Of a stretch of DNA of 64,000 nt, positions 35,108 through 44,886 are shown one piece after another. Made by a program: the position numbers and the translations under genes. The notes beneath the pieces are model-generated. The model was not told the origin of the DNA and made no database searches. It saw nothing but the letters and a program-made list of their open reading frames with translations. The DNA comes from Streptomyces sp. TP-A0356 (lineage in GTDB: Bacteria > Actinomycetota > Actinomycetes > Streptomycetales > Streptomycetaceae), in NCBI RefSeq assembly GCF_001417775.1, contig NZ_BBZJ01000042.1, forward strand, positions 1 through 64,000. Reading direction: 5' to 3'. Numbering within the stretch: the stretch's first letter is position 1; each line of letters begins with the position of its first letter.

Positions 35108-35301
35108 CACGTCCTCGATCCGCTGAGTGCCTGTTGCTGAGCCGATCACGACATGCCGCCTTTCCGGCAGGGAGCGGCGACATCAGCAAGGTGGGCGCTC
35201 GCCCTGGTGGCATGTCAGAGTGTGCCGTCCGGCTGATCTTCGTGTATGTGCTGTTGAGCCGAGCCTGGCTGCGGGGACCTGTCAACCGCTCCTCTCCCAT
35301 A

Positions 35302-35342
35302 CCCGAACCCCGATGGCGGGGCCCCCGCCATCGGGGTTCGGG
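35302..35342. terminator. Perfect 18-bp inverted repeat
   Basis: CCCGAACCCCGATGGCGG and its complement flank a 5-nt loop. It lies between the plasmid-like remnant and the beta-helix gene and should end transcription in both directions. Confidence 0.65.
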
Positions 35343-35407
35343 GGGCCGAGCGGGGCGCGTGTGCACGGCATTGAGGCGTGCACAGCGAATCTCGACAAGG
35401 AGAGCTC

Positions 35408-36550
35408 ATGAAGCAGGTGTGCCTGCGGGGGGCGGCGGTCACTTTCGGCCTGACCCTCGGCCTGGCGGCGGTACCTTCGGTCGCGTACGCCCAGACCTCC
35501 GTCGCGTGCGGTGACAGCGCCGGGCTGATCACGGTCATCCAGAACGCCGCCTCCGGCGACACGATCAGTCTGGCCAAGGGATGTACCTACGCCTTCGGTA
35601 GTGCGTTCGACGGGGGGGGGAACGCGCTGCCGCCCATCACCAAGAAGCTCACCATCAAAGGTGAGGGCTCGGCCCTCGTACGTTCCAACCGGGGATCGCT
35701 GTTCCGCCTGCTCAAGGTCGCCCAGAGCGGCGACCTGACGCTGGATGGCATCGAGATCAGTGCCGGCCACACCGGGACGGACGGGGGCGGTATCGCCAAC
35801 GAGGGCAAGCTGACACTCGTGCGCAGCGAGGTCACCGGGAACACGGCCGACCAGGACGGCGGCGGCATCAGCAACGAGGGCGGAACGGTCACCCTCCGCG
35901 ACAGCAGTGTCGCCGGTAACACCGCTCTCAGTAGGGCCGCCGACGACGGCGGCGGCCTCAGCAACAACAACGCGGGCACCCTCACGCTGAAACACACCAG
36001 CGTCATCGGTAACACGGCCGACCAGGACGGCGGCGGCATCGACAACAAGGGCGTCCTGTCCATCGAGGACAGCACCTTCAGCGGCAACACTGCCCGGGAC
36101 GACGACGGCGGCGCCATCAACAACAGCGGCACCGGAAGCGTCACGGTCAAGGGATCCAAAATCGTCGACAACGTCGCCGGGCTCGACGGGGGTGCCATCA
36201 ACAACGGCGAACAGGCCAAGCTTGATATCTGGGACACCGACCTCTCCGAGAACATCTCGGGCAACGACGGCGCCGCCGTCAACAACGAGGGCACGGCGAC
36301 CCTCACGAAGACCGAGGTCACGAAGAACTCGGCCGGCCGTGACGGCGGCGGCATCAACAACGAGGCGAAGGGAAGCCCCGCCCACCTCACGCTCAACCAC
36401 AGCAGGGTCACCGACAACGTTGCCGCGCGCAACGGCGGCGGCATCAACAACCAGACCGGTGCCTCCGTGACGCTCAACGACAGCCAGGTCGTCAGGAACC
36501 GCCCCAACAACTGCCTCCCGCTGATTACCATCGCGGGCTGCCAGAACTGA
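35408..36550 (+). CDS. Secreted right-handed beta-helix repeat protein
   Basis: Encodes 380 residues from an ATG with AAGGAGAG upstream. The signal peptide ends near AYA-Q (about residue 29). After about residue 90 the protein consists of roughly eleven repeats of about 22-28 residues, each with the signature DGGGI(S/N)N followed by a beta strand (LTL..S.V.GNTA), as in pectate-lyase-like parallel beta-helices and actinobacterial adhesins. No catalytic residues can be recognised. A run of nine G at 35612-35620 in codons 69-71 is a potential slippage site. A terminator follows at 36561. Confidence 0.75.
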   Translation: MKQVCLRGAAVTFGLTLGLAAVPSVAYAQTSVACGDSAGLITVIQNAASGDTISLAKGCTYAFGSAFDGGGNALPPITKKLTIKGEGSALVRSNRGSLFRLLKVAQSGDLTLDGIEISAGHTGTDGGGIANEGKLTLVRSEVTGNTADQDGGGISNEGGTVTLRDSSVAGNTALSRAADDGGGLSNNNAGTLTLKHTSVIGNTADQDGGGIDNKGVLSIEDSTFSGNTARDDDGGAINNSGTGSVTVKGSKIVDNVAGLDGGAINNGEQAKLDIWDTDLSENISGNDGAAVNNEGTATLTKTEVTKNSAGRDGGGINNEAKGSPAHLTLNHSRVTDNVAARNGGGINNQTGASVTLNDSQVVRNRPNNCLPLITIAGCQN

Positions 36551-36560
36551 TCGTCAGCAC

Positions 36561-36602
36561 GCGGGCGGGCAAAGGAGGGCCAACCCCCCCTTGCCCGCCC
36601 GC
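36561..36602 (+). terminator. Terminator after beta-helix gene
   Basis: GCGGGCGGGCAA (36561-36572) pairs with TTGCCCGCCCGC (36591-36602), with an inner GAGGG/CCCCT extension. It lies 11 bp after the stop codon. Confidence 0.7.
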
Positions 36603-36771
36603 GTCGCCGTCGACCCGCCTGCCGGCTCCGGGTGGCTGAGGCGGTAGGAGGCGTGGACGTCCGTGACGGCTTGCTGCCAGGCGGTCCGAAATGATCACTT
36701 CACAGACGCGCAGGTACCGTCTCCCACGGTTAGCGGTACCTGACGTGCGGTGCCCCGTGACGGAGAGTCAG

Positions 36772-37620
36772 ATGGTCTCCATGCGAAGATCCACAATCCT
36801 GAACTCCGCTCGCCCACGCCTGACTGCTGCCGCCGTCCTGGTCGCAGCCCTCTCGCTGCTGTCCGCGCTCCCGGCCGTTCCCTCCTCGGCCGAGGACATG
36901 CCGGTGCGCGGCACCGCCTACATGGGCATGTCCGTCCTCACGCATGACGGCCGCGACGGCACGCCCGAAGCCCGCCCTGCCGACGCCAGGGCTGGTGAAA
37001 CCGAGGGCGTGGACGTCGCCAGCTACCAGCGCGACGTGGCCTGGCCGACCCTGTGGGGCAGCGGCGTCAAATGGGCCTACACGAAGGCGACGGAGGGGAC
37101 GTCCTACACCAACTCCTACTTCGCCCAGCAGTACGACGGAGCCCACGACGTGGGAATGATCCGCGGCGCGTACCACTTCGCGACCCCGGACCAGGCCGGC
37201 GGTGCCGCCCAAGCCGACTACTTCGTGGATCACGGCGGCGGCTGGTCCAACGACGGTCAGACACTGCCGGGCGTACTCGACATCGAGTGGAACCCGTACG
37301 GCGACGACTGCTACGGCAAGTCGACGAGCGCGATGGTCACATGGCTGCGTGACTTCCTCGGCCGCTACAAGTCCCGCACCGGGCGCGACGCGGTGATCTA
37401 CACCGCCACCAGCTGGTGGGCCACCTGCACGGGCAACTACGCGGGCTTCGCCGCCACCAACCCGTTGTGGATCGCCCGGTACGCGTCGACGGCGGGCACA
37501 CTGCCGGCCGGCTGGTCGTCGTACACGATGTGGCAGTACACCTCGAAGGGTCCCACGGTGGGCGACCACGACAAGTTCAACGGCGCCGTGGACAAGGTGC
37601 GCGCCCTGGCCACCGGCTGA
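36772..37620 (+). CDS. Secreted GH25 lysozyme (N-acetylmuramidase)
   Basis: Encodes 282 residues (ATG 36772 or three codons later; GGAGAG upstream). The signal peptide spans about residues 1-40. The GH25 domain (about 78-280) has EGVDVASYQ with Asp81 and LDIEWN with Asp170 and the catalytic Glu172, and ends WQYTSKGPTVGDHDKFNGAVD, as in Streptomyces cellosyl-type muramidases. It hydrolyses peptidoglycan outside the cell. No cell-wall binding domain is present. Confidence 0.85.
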   Translation: MVSMRRSTILNSARPRLTAAAVLVAALSLLSALPAVPSSAEDMPVRGTAYMGMSVLTHDGRDGTPEARPADARAGETEGVDVASYQRDVAWPTLWGSGVKWAYTKATEGTSYTNSYFAQQYDGAHDVGMIRGAYHFATPDQAGGAAQADYFVDHGGGWSNDGQTLPGVLDIEWNPYGDDCYGKSTSAMVTWLRDFLGRYKSRTGRDAVIYTATSWWATCTGNYAGFAATNPLWIARYASTAGTLPAGWSSYTMWQYTSKGPTVGDHDKFNGAVDKVRALATG

Positions 37621-37981
37621 CTCACGCCGTCGCATCCCCCTGTCCCGTCCAGGCGGATGAGTGCCCAGGCGCTCGACCGGCGTTCCTTCATGCGCATCGC
37701 GCAGATGGCACTCGTGACCGAATGATCACCCACGGCGGTTGCCTCGAACACCACTCGGCTGGCCACAACGCACTGAGCCATGCCCGCCACCCTGCCCGGG
37801 CGGGCGATCAGCCCGTTGATCATGCGCGAATGCGGTGAAGTGGATCCGCCCGAAGGGATCACAGACCGGCGCGGTGGAGGCCGCCCCGGGTGCGCAGGTG
37901 CGGGCTCCACGCGTGAGGGAGAAAGGACCTCGCCCTCTTCAACGATTACGCCACCGGGATGCAACGGCAGGGTTCACGCAG
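37621..37981. other. Intergenic region leading into duplicated segment
   Basis: No gene is supported. From 37853 onward it is the second copy of the duplicated segment seen at 33439. Confidence 0.45.
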
Positions 37982-38140
37982 TCACCCGGTCGCGTCAGGG
38001 TCACATGGCCGCAGCCCATCGGTGAGCAGCTCATCCGTGTGCTCGCCCGTGACCAGGTAGACCATGCGCCGGGCCACGGACACCGCATGGTCGGCGAACC
38101 GCTCGCAGGAGCGGCCGACCAAGGTGACGTCCACGGGTGC
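37853..38140. repeat. Diverged duplicate segment, copy 2
   Basis: Same order of landmarks as 33439-33750 (GGATCACAGACCGG, GCGGTGGAGGCCGC, CCCTCTTCAACGAT, phoU 3' end) with many substitutions and small deletions, so the duplication is old. Confidence 0.65.
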
Positions 38141-38150
38141 GGCTCGTCCA
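37982..38150 (-). pseudogene. phoU 3' fragment, copy 2
   Basis: Reads [36 protein letters not shown], then stop at 37982. Tyr-Tyr of the first copy is replaced by Ser-Cys. Only the last quarter of PhoU is present. Confidence 0.65.
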
Positions 38151-38262
38151 TAACGGTCGTCGTCCTGCCTCCAGCTGAAGTGTCGCCCTGACGTCCTGCG
38201 CGGTGATCACTTGGGCGGGCTGCGCCATCAGACACTGCGCGCGCTGACCCATCTCCAAAATC

Positions 38263-39664
38263 GGGCTCTCCTGCCGTATGTGTGGGTCATGCTGGGGCGG
38301 GTTGGCGTCCGGGGAGCTGGGGGGCGGGGCCGGCGAGGGTGAGCATGACGAGGGCGATGACGGCGTCGGCGGAGTGGAAGCCGAAGCCTCTGCGGATGAT
38401 CAGACGGGTTTTGGTGTTGGTGGACTCGATCAGTCCGTTGCTCATGCCGGTGGTCAGCGCGGAGCGGATTGCCTGGTAGTGGCGGCGGATACGGCGTTGG
38501 AGGTCGACGAAGACGCCGATGCGGCAGCGGCGGGCCCAGCCGATCCACCGGTCCAGTGCCCGCAGGGCGGCGGCGGGGCGGGACTTGGCCAGGGTGAACA
38601 CGGCCCGCAGGGCCTCCTTCAGGCGCCAGGCGCGGTGCAGGCGGGGATCGGTGGCGGCGATCCAGGTGAGTTTCGCGGCCTGCCGGTCGGTGAGGTCGGC
38701 TTCGTTCTTCCACAGGGCGAAGCGGGAGTCTTTCAATGCCCGGGCCCGCTCGTGATCCTGGGCCTGGCGGCGGGCGCGGTTCCAGCTCGAGCGGCGTTCG
38801 GCATCCAGGGCGTCGGTGGCCCAGGCGATGACGTGGAAGGGGTCCATGACGCGCAGGGCATGCGTGGCCCGGTGTTCCAGGACGTCGGCGATCCAGGCGG
38901 CGCCGTCGGCGCTGATGTGCGTCAAGCGGGCGGCGCGGTCGGCGCCGAGTTGGTCGAAGAAGCGGTGCAGGACGTCCTTGCCGTGCCCGTCGGCCATCCA
39001 CACCACCCTCGCGGTGTCGTGGTCCACGGCGACCGTCATGTACTTCTGTCCGCGGCGGTGGCTGATCTCGTCGATGCCGATCCGCCGCAGCCCCGACAGC
39101 CGGTCGACCAGCCGGTCGCGGTCGGCGACGTACCGCTCGACGATCGCGCCGATGGTCCGCCAGGAGGTACGCATCAGTTGCGCGGCCGCGCTCTTGGAGC
39201 ACTCGGCAGCCATCCATGCCGCCTGGGCGTCGAAGGCGTGGGTGAGCCCGGCGCCGTGACGGGCCCAGGGCACCGCGGCGACGGTCGTCCCGTGCTCCCG
39301 GCAGGCCACCCGCGGCGCGTCCGCCTCCAGGAACACCCGCAGCACCCCGTGGTCGAGGTCCCGCCACCGGCGCCGCCCCCGCCCCGCGTCGTACCAGGGC
39401 GCCGGACGCCGGCAGATCCCGCACCGCTGCCGACGGCGCGCATCGGGCCGTACCGACACGACACACACTGTTCGTTTTCATCGATCCGGACGCCCTCGAC
39501 CACCGTATGTTCGGCCGTCAGCGTGCGCTTCCATATCCTGAAGAGGGACACGCCGTTTTCCTGCTTGACCCAACTTGAGCCCAGACACCTCAAGGATCAC
39601 AGGAGTCGGCGTGTTTCCTGTATCGGGGCAGCTCAGGGCGCCCACACATACGGCAGGAGAGCCC
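38263..39664 (-). mobile_element. ISL3-family insertion sequence
   Basis: 1402 bp with perfect 24-bp terminal inverted repeats beginning GGGCTCTCCTGCCGTATG (38263-38286 and 39641-39664). The expected 8-bp target duplication is not found. It is inserted immediately upstream of a Gfa-like gene. Confidence 0.8.
38287..39593 (-). pseudogene. ISL3-family transposase with N-terminal frameshift
   Basis: The main frame (38287-39468, 393 residues) has the zinc-finger-like N-terminal part (CGICRRPAPWYD and CREHG), GIDEISHRRGQKYMTVAVDH, ISADGAAWIADVL, HALRVMDPFHVIAWATDALD and SNGLIESTNTKTRLIIRRGFG of ISL3 enzymes. The first about 40 residues (LFRIWKRTLTAEHTVVEGVR) lie in another frame and join near 39465 at a TGTGTGT run, suggesting dinucleotide slippage. 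A GTG at 39468 could still give a shortened protein. Confidence 0.65.
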
Positions 39665-39666
39665 GA

Positions 39667-40065
39667 AGAAGCCGAGGTACGTACCGGCGGCTGCCTGTGC
39701 GGCCGTATCCGCTTCACCACCCGGGGTCCGGCAGTCTTCCCCACACCTGCGCCTGCGAGCATTGCCAGAAACTCGGCGGCGCCCCCGTGATGTGGTGGGT
39801 GGGCTTCGAGACGGTCACCTGGACCGGCGAGAGCGAGCCGACCTGGTACGAAACCTTCGAAGGCGAGGCGAAGCGCGGCTTCTGCCCGACCTGTGGCAGC
39901 CGCGTCGCGGCGATCGACAGCGACATCCCGGAGATCGGCATCAACGTCACCGCCCCTTGACGACACCAGCGGCACAGAACTTGTCCCCATTCACGTGTCC
40001 TTCCGCGACAACGCCGTGCACTGGCTGCCTCCGGTGCCGGAGACCGAGCACAGCGCAGCCGGTTG
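39667..40065 (+). pseudogene. GFA-family (Gfa-like) gene with two frameshifts
   Basis: Three consecutive frames encode one protein: VRTGGCLCGRIRFTTRGP, then SLPHTCACEHCQKLGGAPV to KRGFCPTCGSRVAAIDSDIP, then LDDTSGTELVPIHVSFRDNA. The CxC, CxxC and CPxCG zinc ligands of glutathione-dependent formaldehyde-activating-type proteins are all visible. One-base changes near 39735 and in the C run near 39955 break the frame. The start is next to the ISL3 end. Confidence 0.65.
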
Positions 40066-40371
40066 ACCGCCCGTCCGCTGGTCGGCGACTTCCCCCGCTC
40101 CCTCGATGGTTCCGGCCGGGATCCTGTCCTCGCCGGCCAGCAGGGCGCTAACCCCGAGGCCGCAGCGGGACCTGCTCGGCCTTTATCCGCCCAGGCGACG
40201 ACTGACAACCTGCCCCTCGCCAACGACGTGTTCGTCATGTCTTGGCTCAGCTCGCGGCCGCGTTTACGGCGCGGCCTTCACTCGTGCGGGCGAACCAGAG
40301 GCTTCAGCTGCACTTTTGACCATATGTGATGACTAGTCTTGTGATGACGGCGAGTAGTCAGCGGCGAGTGC
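40066..40371. other. Intergenic region upstream of ABC-terpenoid genes
   Basis: No gene is supported. Just upstream of the ABC gene are direct copies of TGTGATGAC (40325 and 40340) flanking the palindrome GACTAGTC (40331-40338), a likely promoter/operator region. Confidence 0.45.
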
Positions 40372-41007
40372 GTGGCACGGTCTACGGGCCCGGGGGGTGC
40401 GGTGGAGGTCAGGGACGTGCGTCACGCGTACGGCCGTCGCGAGGTTCTGCGGGGCTTAGACCTTGACCTGCGGCCTGGTCTGCTGGCCGGGATCGTCGGG
40501 GAGAACGGTGCGGGCAAATCGACGCTGTTGAAGATCTTGTCCGGTGAGCTACGCCCGCAGCATGGAACGGTCCGTCACGGGGGCACTTTCGGCTACTGCC
40601 CACAGGACGTAGTGGTCAACGACGCGCTCACCGTGCGGCAGCATCTGGAGTTTTTCCGCGTCGCGCGAGGGCTGCCGGATCTTCGACATGCGGAGGAGGC
40701 CATGGAGGTGCTGCGGTTGTCGGAGTACGCCGATGAGCGGGCCGGCCTGCTCAGTGGCGGGACCCGTCAGAAGCTGAACCTGACCCTGGCGCTGATGCAT
40801 GACCCGCAGGTGCTTCTGCTGGACGAGCCCTACCAGGGTTTCGACTGGGACACCTACCTGTGGTTCTGGGACTTGGCGGCACGGCTTCGTGACGCGGGCC
40901 GCTCGGTTCTTGTCGTCTCGCACCTGGCCTATGACGCCGAGCGCCTGGATGAGTTGTGGCGGCTTCAAGGCGGCGTCCTGCACCCCGCGACGGCGGTGCC
41001 GGCATGA
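40372..41007 (+). CDS. ABC transporter ATP-binding protein
   Basis: Encodes 211 residues from a GTG start. Walker A GENGAGKS is at 43-50, the Q-loop at YCPQD, the signature is LSGGTRQKL, and Walker B LLLDEP is followed by an H-loop in VVSHLA. The signature's Thr-Arg is unusual. The stop overlaps the permease start (ATGA). It is likely the exporter of the product made by the isoprenoid genes downstream. Confidence 0.85.
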   Translation: MARSTGPGGAVEVRDVRHAYGRREVLRGLDLDLRPGLLAGIVGENGAGKSTLLKILSGELRPQHGTVRHGGTFGYCPQDVVVNDALTVRQHLEFFRVARGLPDLRHAEEAMEVLRLSEYADERAGLLSGGTRQKLNLTLALMHDPQVLLLDEPYQGFDWDTYLWFWDLAARLRDAGRSVLVVSHLAYDAERLDELWRLQGGVLHPATAVPA

Positions 41008-41843
41008 GGCGACACCTGCATCTGTTCGTCACAGCGTGCCGCTTCGACCTGATCGAGCACGCCCGCAACAGGCTCGCCATGGTTCTGGTCGCCCTGTTCA
41101 TCCCCTCCTGGGTCAGCCTGGCCTACGCGGTCATCCCCAGCAGGACGGTGACGTTCAGGCTGCGCGCGACGGGCCGGCTCCTGGCACCGGCCGGCAACCA
41201 GATCACGCAGATCACCGGAGCGATCAACGCCGTCACCCTGATCACCGGGTTCATGATGTTCGCCGCCACGTTCAACGGCGGACGATTCGACCGCCGTCTG
41301 GCCATGGCCGGCTACCCCCGCATCCATCTCGTCCTGGCCAAGACCACCTCTTTGACCCTGACCTCGGGCACCATCGCCGCCTATGCCACCGCGGTGATCT
41401 GCACGGCCTGGAGCCCGCGTCAGCCCGTGCAGCTCGCCGCGGCCCTGTTCTGCGGAGCGATGACCTACGGGGTACTCGGCGTCGTCTTCGCCTCCCTGCT
41501 GCACCGGGAGGTGGAGGGCATGTTCGCCCTGGTCATGACCAGCGTCGTCGATGTCGGCCTGCAAAGCCCGCTGGCCAGCGGCGGCAACAGCACGGCCGTG
41601 GACTTCCTGCCTACCTACGGCACCATGCAGGCTGCCACCGCGGCAGGCTTCACCCACACACCCCTGCCCGGCAATCTGGCCGTCCAGATCCTGTGGTTCG
41701 CCGGCGCCGCACTCCTGGGCCTGCTCGCCTTCCACCGCCGCACCAAAAACGCCCTGACCGCAAGACCTCCCTTCCGTCTGCCATGGCCACCCAGGCACCG
41801 GCAACCTGCGCGCCCGGCCCGGGCCACGTCGACGACCCGCTGA
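41004..41843 (+). CDS. ABC transporter permease
   Basis: Encodes 279 residues with about six hydrophobic segments, arranged as in ABC-2-type exporters: N-terminal cytosolic helix, TM1 near 27-45, a large loop, then TM2-TM6 up to about residue 245, and a basic Pro-rich tail. The start overlaps the ATPase gene, so they form one transporter. Substrate unknown; position suggests a terpenoid. Confidence 0.75.
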   Translation: MRRHLHLFVTACRFDLIEHARNRLAMVLVALFIPSWVSLAYAVIPSRTVTFRLRATGRLLAPAGNQITQITGAINAVTLITGFMMFAATFNGGRFDRRLAMAGYPRIHLVLAKTTSLTLTSGTIAAYATAVICTAWSPRQPVQLAAALFCGAMTYGVLGVVFASLLHREVEGMFALVMTSVVDVGLQSPLASGGNSTAVDFLPTYGTMQAATAAGFTHTPLPGNLAVQILWFAGAALLGLLAFHRRTKNALTARPPFRLPWPPRHRQPARPARATSTTR

Positions 41844-41954
41844 GCAGCATCCCGGTGCGACGGGTCACGAGCGCCTCGAGGGATACCTCGCGCCCTCATC
41901 GCAGAGCGAGTCCTGGCTCCGGAAGGGTGCCGGTTGACCAGAAAGGGTTCACAG

Positions 41955-42846
41955 ATGCTGGTAAGGCGTTGGCTGGACGCGGCGGGTATCACTGATCCCG
42001 TCCTTCGGCACTGCTACACCGTGTGCGCGCGCGAGCTGGCCAACCTCGACGGAGGGATCCCCCGTTGGCTGATCTCGCGCGGCGTTCCGGCAGCAGTTCG
42101 GCCTCACATGATGGCAATTGGCGCACACGCGTCTCGTGCTGACGCCTACGCGGATAGCGGCCCGGTCGAGGACCGGCAGCGCCGACTGGCTGCCTTCGCG
42201 GAGGCCACCAGCGCGGCCTTCGCTGGCGGTGGCTCGCCCGACCCTGTCCTGCATGCCCTCGTGCACACCTACCAAACCTTCGGCATGCCGCTGTCACAGA
42301 TCCAGGACATGTTCACCGCGATGCAGCGCGATGTCGACTTCCGTGACTTCGCCACCTTCGAGGAATTGCGCCAGTGGGCTGAGCAGTTGAACGCCGGTGG
42401 CTGGGCCAGCCTGTTTCGGACGATGACAGCCACCGAATGTGTGGAAGTAGAGGCACTCATACGCGAGTTCGCCGTGCTCTGCCAGGTAACCGATGTGCTG
42501 TGTGACCTGTCAGAAGACCTTGATGACGGGCGTCTGTACCTGCCACTGGAAGATCTCGACCGGTTTGGCTCCTGCAGACCTCAAGGCCAAACGCTGGACA
42601 CCGGCTATGGCCGACCTCACCGCGTTCGAGGCCGCGCGCGTCACTGATCGGGTCTCCGCCTGGATGGTTGAACTGGACCACAGCCCCGTAAGCCTGTTCG
42701 CCCACACTCTGGGCGAGCACGCCGCGCTGCTCATCACCCGAGTGCTGGCCGCAGGCCCGGATGTACTGCACCGATCGGCCCGGCCACCTCTGGGCACACT
42801 CCTCAACGTGTGGCGCCCTCTGATGCGCACCGCGATCCCCTGCTGA
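41955..42846 (+). pseudogene. Squalene/phytoene-synthase-like gene with frameshift
   Basis: The first part (41955-about 42570) encodes a head-to-head prenyl synthase fold: HASRADAYADSGPVEDRQRR with a modified first Asp-rich motif (DAYAD), then VLCQVTDVLCDLSEDLDDGR and LYLPLEDLDRFG with the second motif DVLCD. The protein continues in another frame (LAPADLKAKRWTPAMADLTA, SLFAHTLGEHAALLITRVLA) to the stop at 42846. One or two bases are missing near 42570. Unless this is a sequencing error or recoding, the enzyme lacks its last 90 residues. The ATG at 41955 has AAAGGG upstream. Confidence 0.7.
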
Positions 42847-42864
42847 CCCGTGGAAGGATGCGCG

Positions 42865-43827
42865 ATGACCATCGCTGTGGGCCCAGAGATCGCCCTGATC
42901 GAAGCCGAGTTGCTGCGCTGGGTGGGCAGCGGCGACAGCCCGCTGGAGCTGGCCTGCCTGGACGCCCTGTTCCCCCCGGGCAAGCTCCTGCGCCCGGTCC
43001 TGTGCATGGAGTCGGCCAAAGCCGTGGGCGGCACCGCCGAGCAGGTGCTGGCGTTCGCGGCCGGCATGGAATGCCTGCACGTCGCCAGCCTCGTCCACGA
43101 CGACATCATCGACCAGGACCCGGTACGCCGCGGGCGGGCCTCCACCGCCGAGCAGTACGGCCTCGCCGAAGCCCTGGTAGCAGGCGACGGACTGTCGATG
43201 GCCGGAATGGCAGCCATGCTCAGCTCCGGCCCCGCCGAGCGCGTGCTCCATGCAGCACGGATCACCGTCGACGCCCTACGCCACATGTGCCAGGGCATCA
43301 TGCGCGAAATGCAAATCCGCGGCGACCTGACCTGCGGAGCGCCGACGGCCCTGAGCATCATGCAGGCCAAGACCGCTGTGCTGACCGGCGCCGCCTGCCA
43401 GGCCGGGGCAATCCTGGCCGGAGCAACCCCACAGCAGCACCAGGCCCTGCGCCAGTACGGAGAACAGCTCGGCATGGCCTTCCAGATCCGCGACGACCTG
43501 CTCCCCTACACCGCCGAGGACCAGCGCACCGGCAAGACAGCCACCAGCGACGTCGCCAACCTCCAACCCACCCTGCCCGTCCTGCTCGCCTACGAAGCCG
43601 CCGACGAAGCCGACCGCAACCTCCTGGCCACCGTATTCCGCGACGGCACCGATCCCGTCACCGCACACCGAGACGTCCTCGCCGTGCTGACACGCACCGG
43701 CGCTCTCAGCCAGGCGGCCCGGATGGCATCCTCCAGCGCCGAACAAGCACGCGCCGAACTCACCGGACTGCCGGGCTCCACCCAGCTCGCCGCAATGGCC
43801 ACATCAGCAGCCGACCGCCAGCGCTGA
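42865..43827 (+). CDS. Polyprenyl diphosphate synthase
   Basis: Encodes 320 residues from an ATG with GGAAGG upstream. The first Asp-rich motif is DDIID (79-83) in LVHDDIIDQDPVRRG; the second region reads QIRDDLLPYTAEDQRTGKTATSD (about 208-229), where the usual DDxxD loses its last Asp (DDLLP). It condenses isopentenyl diphosphate with an allylic diphosphate, probably to geranylgeranyl or farnesyl diphosphate. It follows the synthase-like gene by 18 bp and is the last gene before an IS3 element, so the cluster may be truncated. Confidence 0.8.
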   Translation: MTIAVGPEIALIEAELLRWVGSGDSPLELACLDALFPPGKLLRPVLCMESAKAVGGTAEQVLAFAAGMECLHVASLVHDDIIDQDPVRRGRASTAEQYGLAEALVAGDGLSMAGMAAMLSSGPAERVLHAARITVDALRHMCQGIMREMQIRGDLTCGAPTALSIMQAKTAVLTGAACQAGAILAGATPQQHQALRQYGEQLGMAFQIRDDLLPYTAEDQRTGKTATSDVANLQPTLPVLLAYEAADEADRNLLATVFRDGTDPVTAHRDVLAVLTRTGALSQAARMASSSAEQARAELTGLPGSTQLAAMATSAADRQR

Positions 43828-43952
43828 CAGCGCGCCTGTCCGGCACGGCTGGGCCAAGCCCCCTCGATCTCTACTGCCGCACCAGCCCCACAACAGCCTC
43901 AGGGTTTCGAGAAAGAGCTGAACACTGAACCGCCCCGGGTTCGGTAGAGATC

Positions 43953-44886
43953 TCAGGTTGTGGTTGTGGCCTGGGGTTTCGTGAGTTCCGTGTAGTAGTT
44001 GGCTTCGTACTCGGCGGGCGGGATATGGCCTATCTCACCGTGGAGTCGGCGGTGGTTGTACCAGTCGACCCATTCGGCGGTGGCCAGCTCGACCTGGGAA
44101 AGCGTCTTCCAGGGCCGCTGGGGTTTGATCAACTCGGTTATATACAGGCCGATCGCCGATTCCATCAGGGCATTGTCGTAGGCGTCGCCGACCGAACCGA
44201 TGGACGCGGCGATGCCGGCGGCGTCCAGATGCTCGGCGAGCCTGAACGACGCCCTGCGACCCGGCATCCGAATGATGGATCAACTCGCCTGGTCGGATGG
44301 GTTGTTGCTCGCGGTCGCGTTGCCAGATCGCCATCTCCAGGGCGTCCAAGACGAAGACGGTCTCCTTGACGGTGGCCGCCGACCAGCCAACGATCCGGCG
44401 GGAGAAGGTGTCCACGACGAACGCGACGTAGACGGTCGCCGACCAGGTCTTCACGTGGGTGAAGTCCGCCACCCAGCAGCGGTTGGGGGCGGCGGCGACG
44501 AAGTCGCGGTCGAGACGGTCGGGAGCTCGCTCGACCTGGCCGCCGGGAAGCGTGGTGATCACACGCTTGCCGCGGACGGCCCCCTGGATGCCCATCTCAC
44601 GCATGAGGCGTTCGACGGTGCACCGGGCCACGACGCGTCCCTGCCGGTTCAGCTCACGCCAGACCTTTCTCGCCCCGTAGACACGGTAGTTGGCGGTGTG
44701 GACCTGGCTGATCAGTTCCTTGAGCTGAGCGTCCCGCACCGATCGTGCGGACGGGGCTGCCAGTCGATTCTTGTGGGCGTAGTAGGTGGAAGGGGCGATC
44801 TTGCAGTCGTACTCGGTGAGCGTCCTGCAGATCGGCTCGACACCGCCGAAGCGGTCCCGGTGCTCGTCGATGAACGCTACGAGCGC
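43953..44886 (-). pseudogene. IS3 orfB transposase with frameshift
   Basis: The N-terminal part (VAFIDEHRDRFGGVEPICRT, NRCWVADFTHVKTWSATVYV with the first Asp, LIHHSDAGSQ with the second) is followed after a small deletion near 44270 by SFRLAEHLDAAGIAASIGSV in another frame, then GDAYDNALMESAIG with the Glu and YNHRRLHGEIG. The IS is therefore inactive unless complemented. Confidence 0.75.

Noticed and set aside
42457-43475. Minus-strand frames of 264-321 codons opposite the prenyl-synthase genes
   Set aside because: Antisense to clear isoprenoid-synthase motifs; no independent support.
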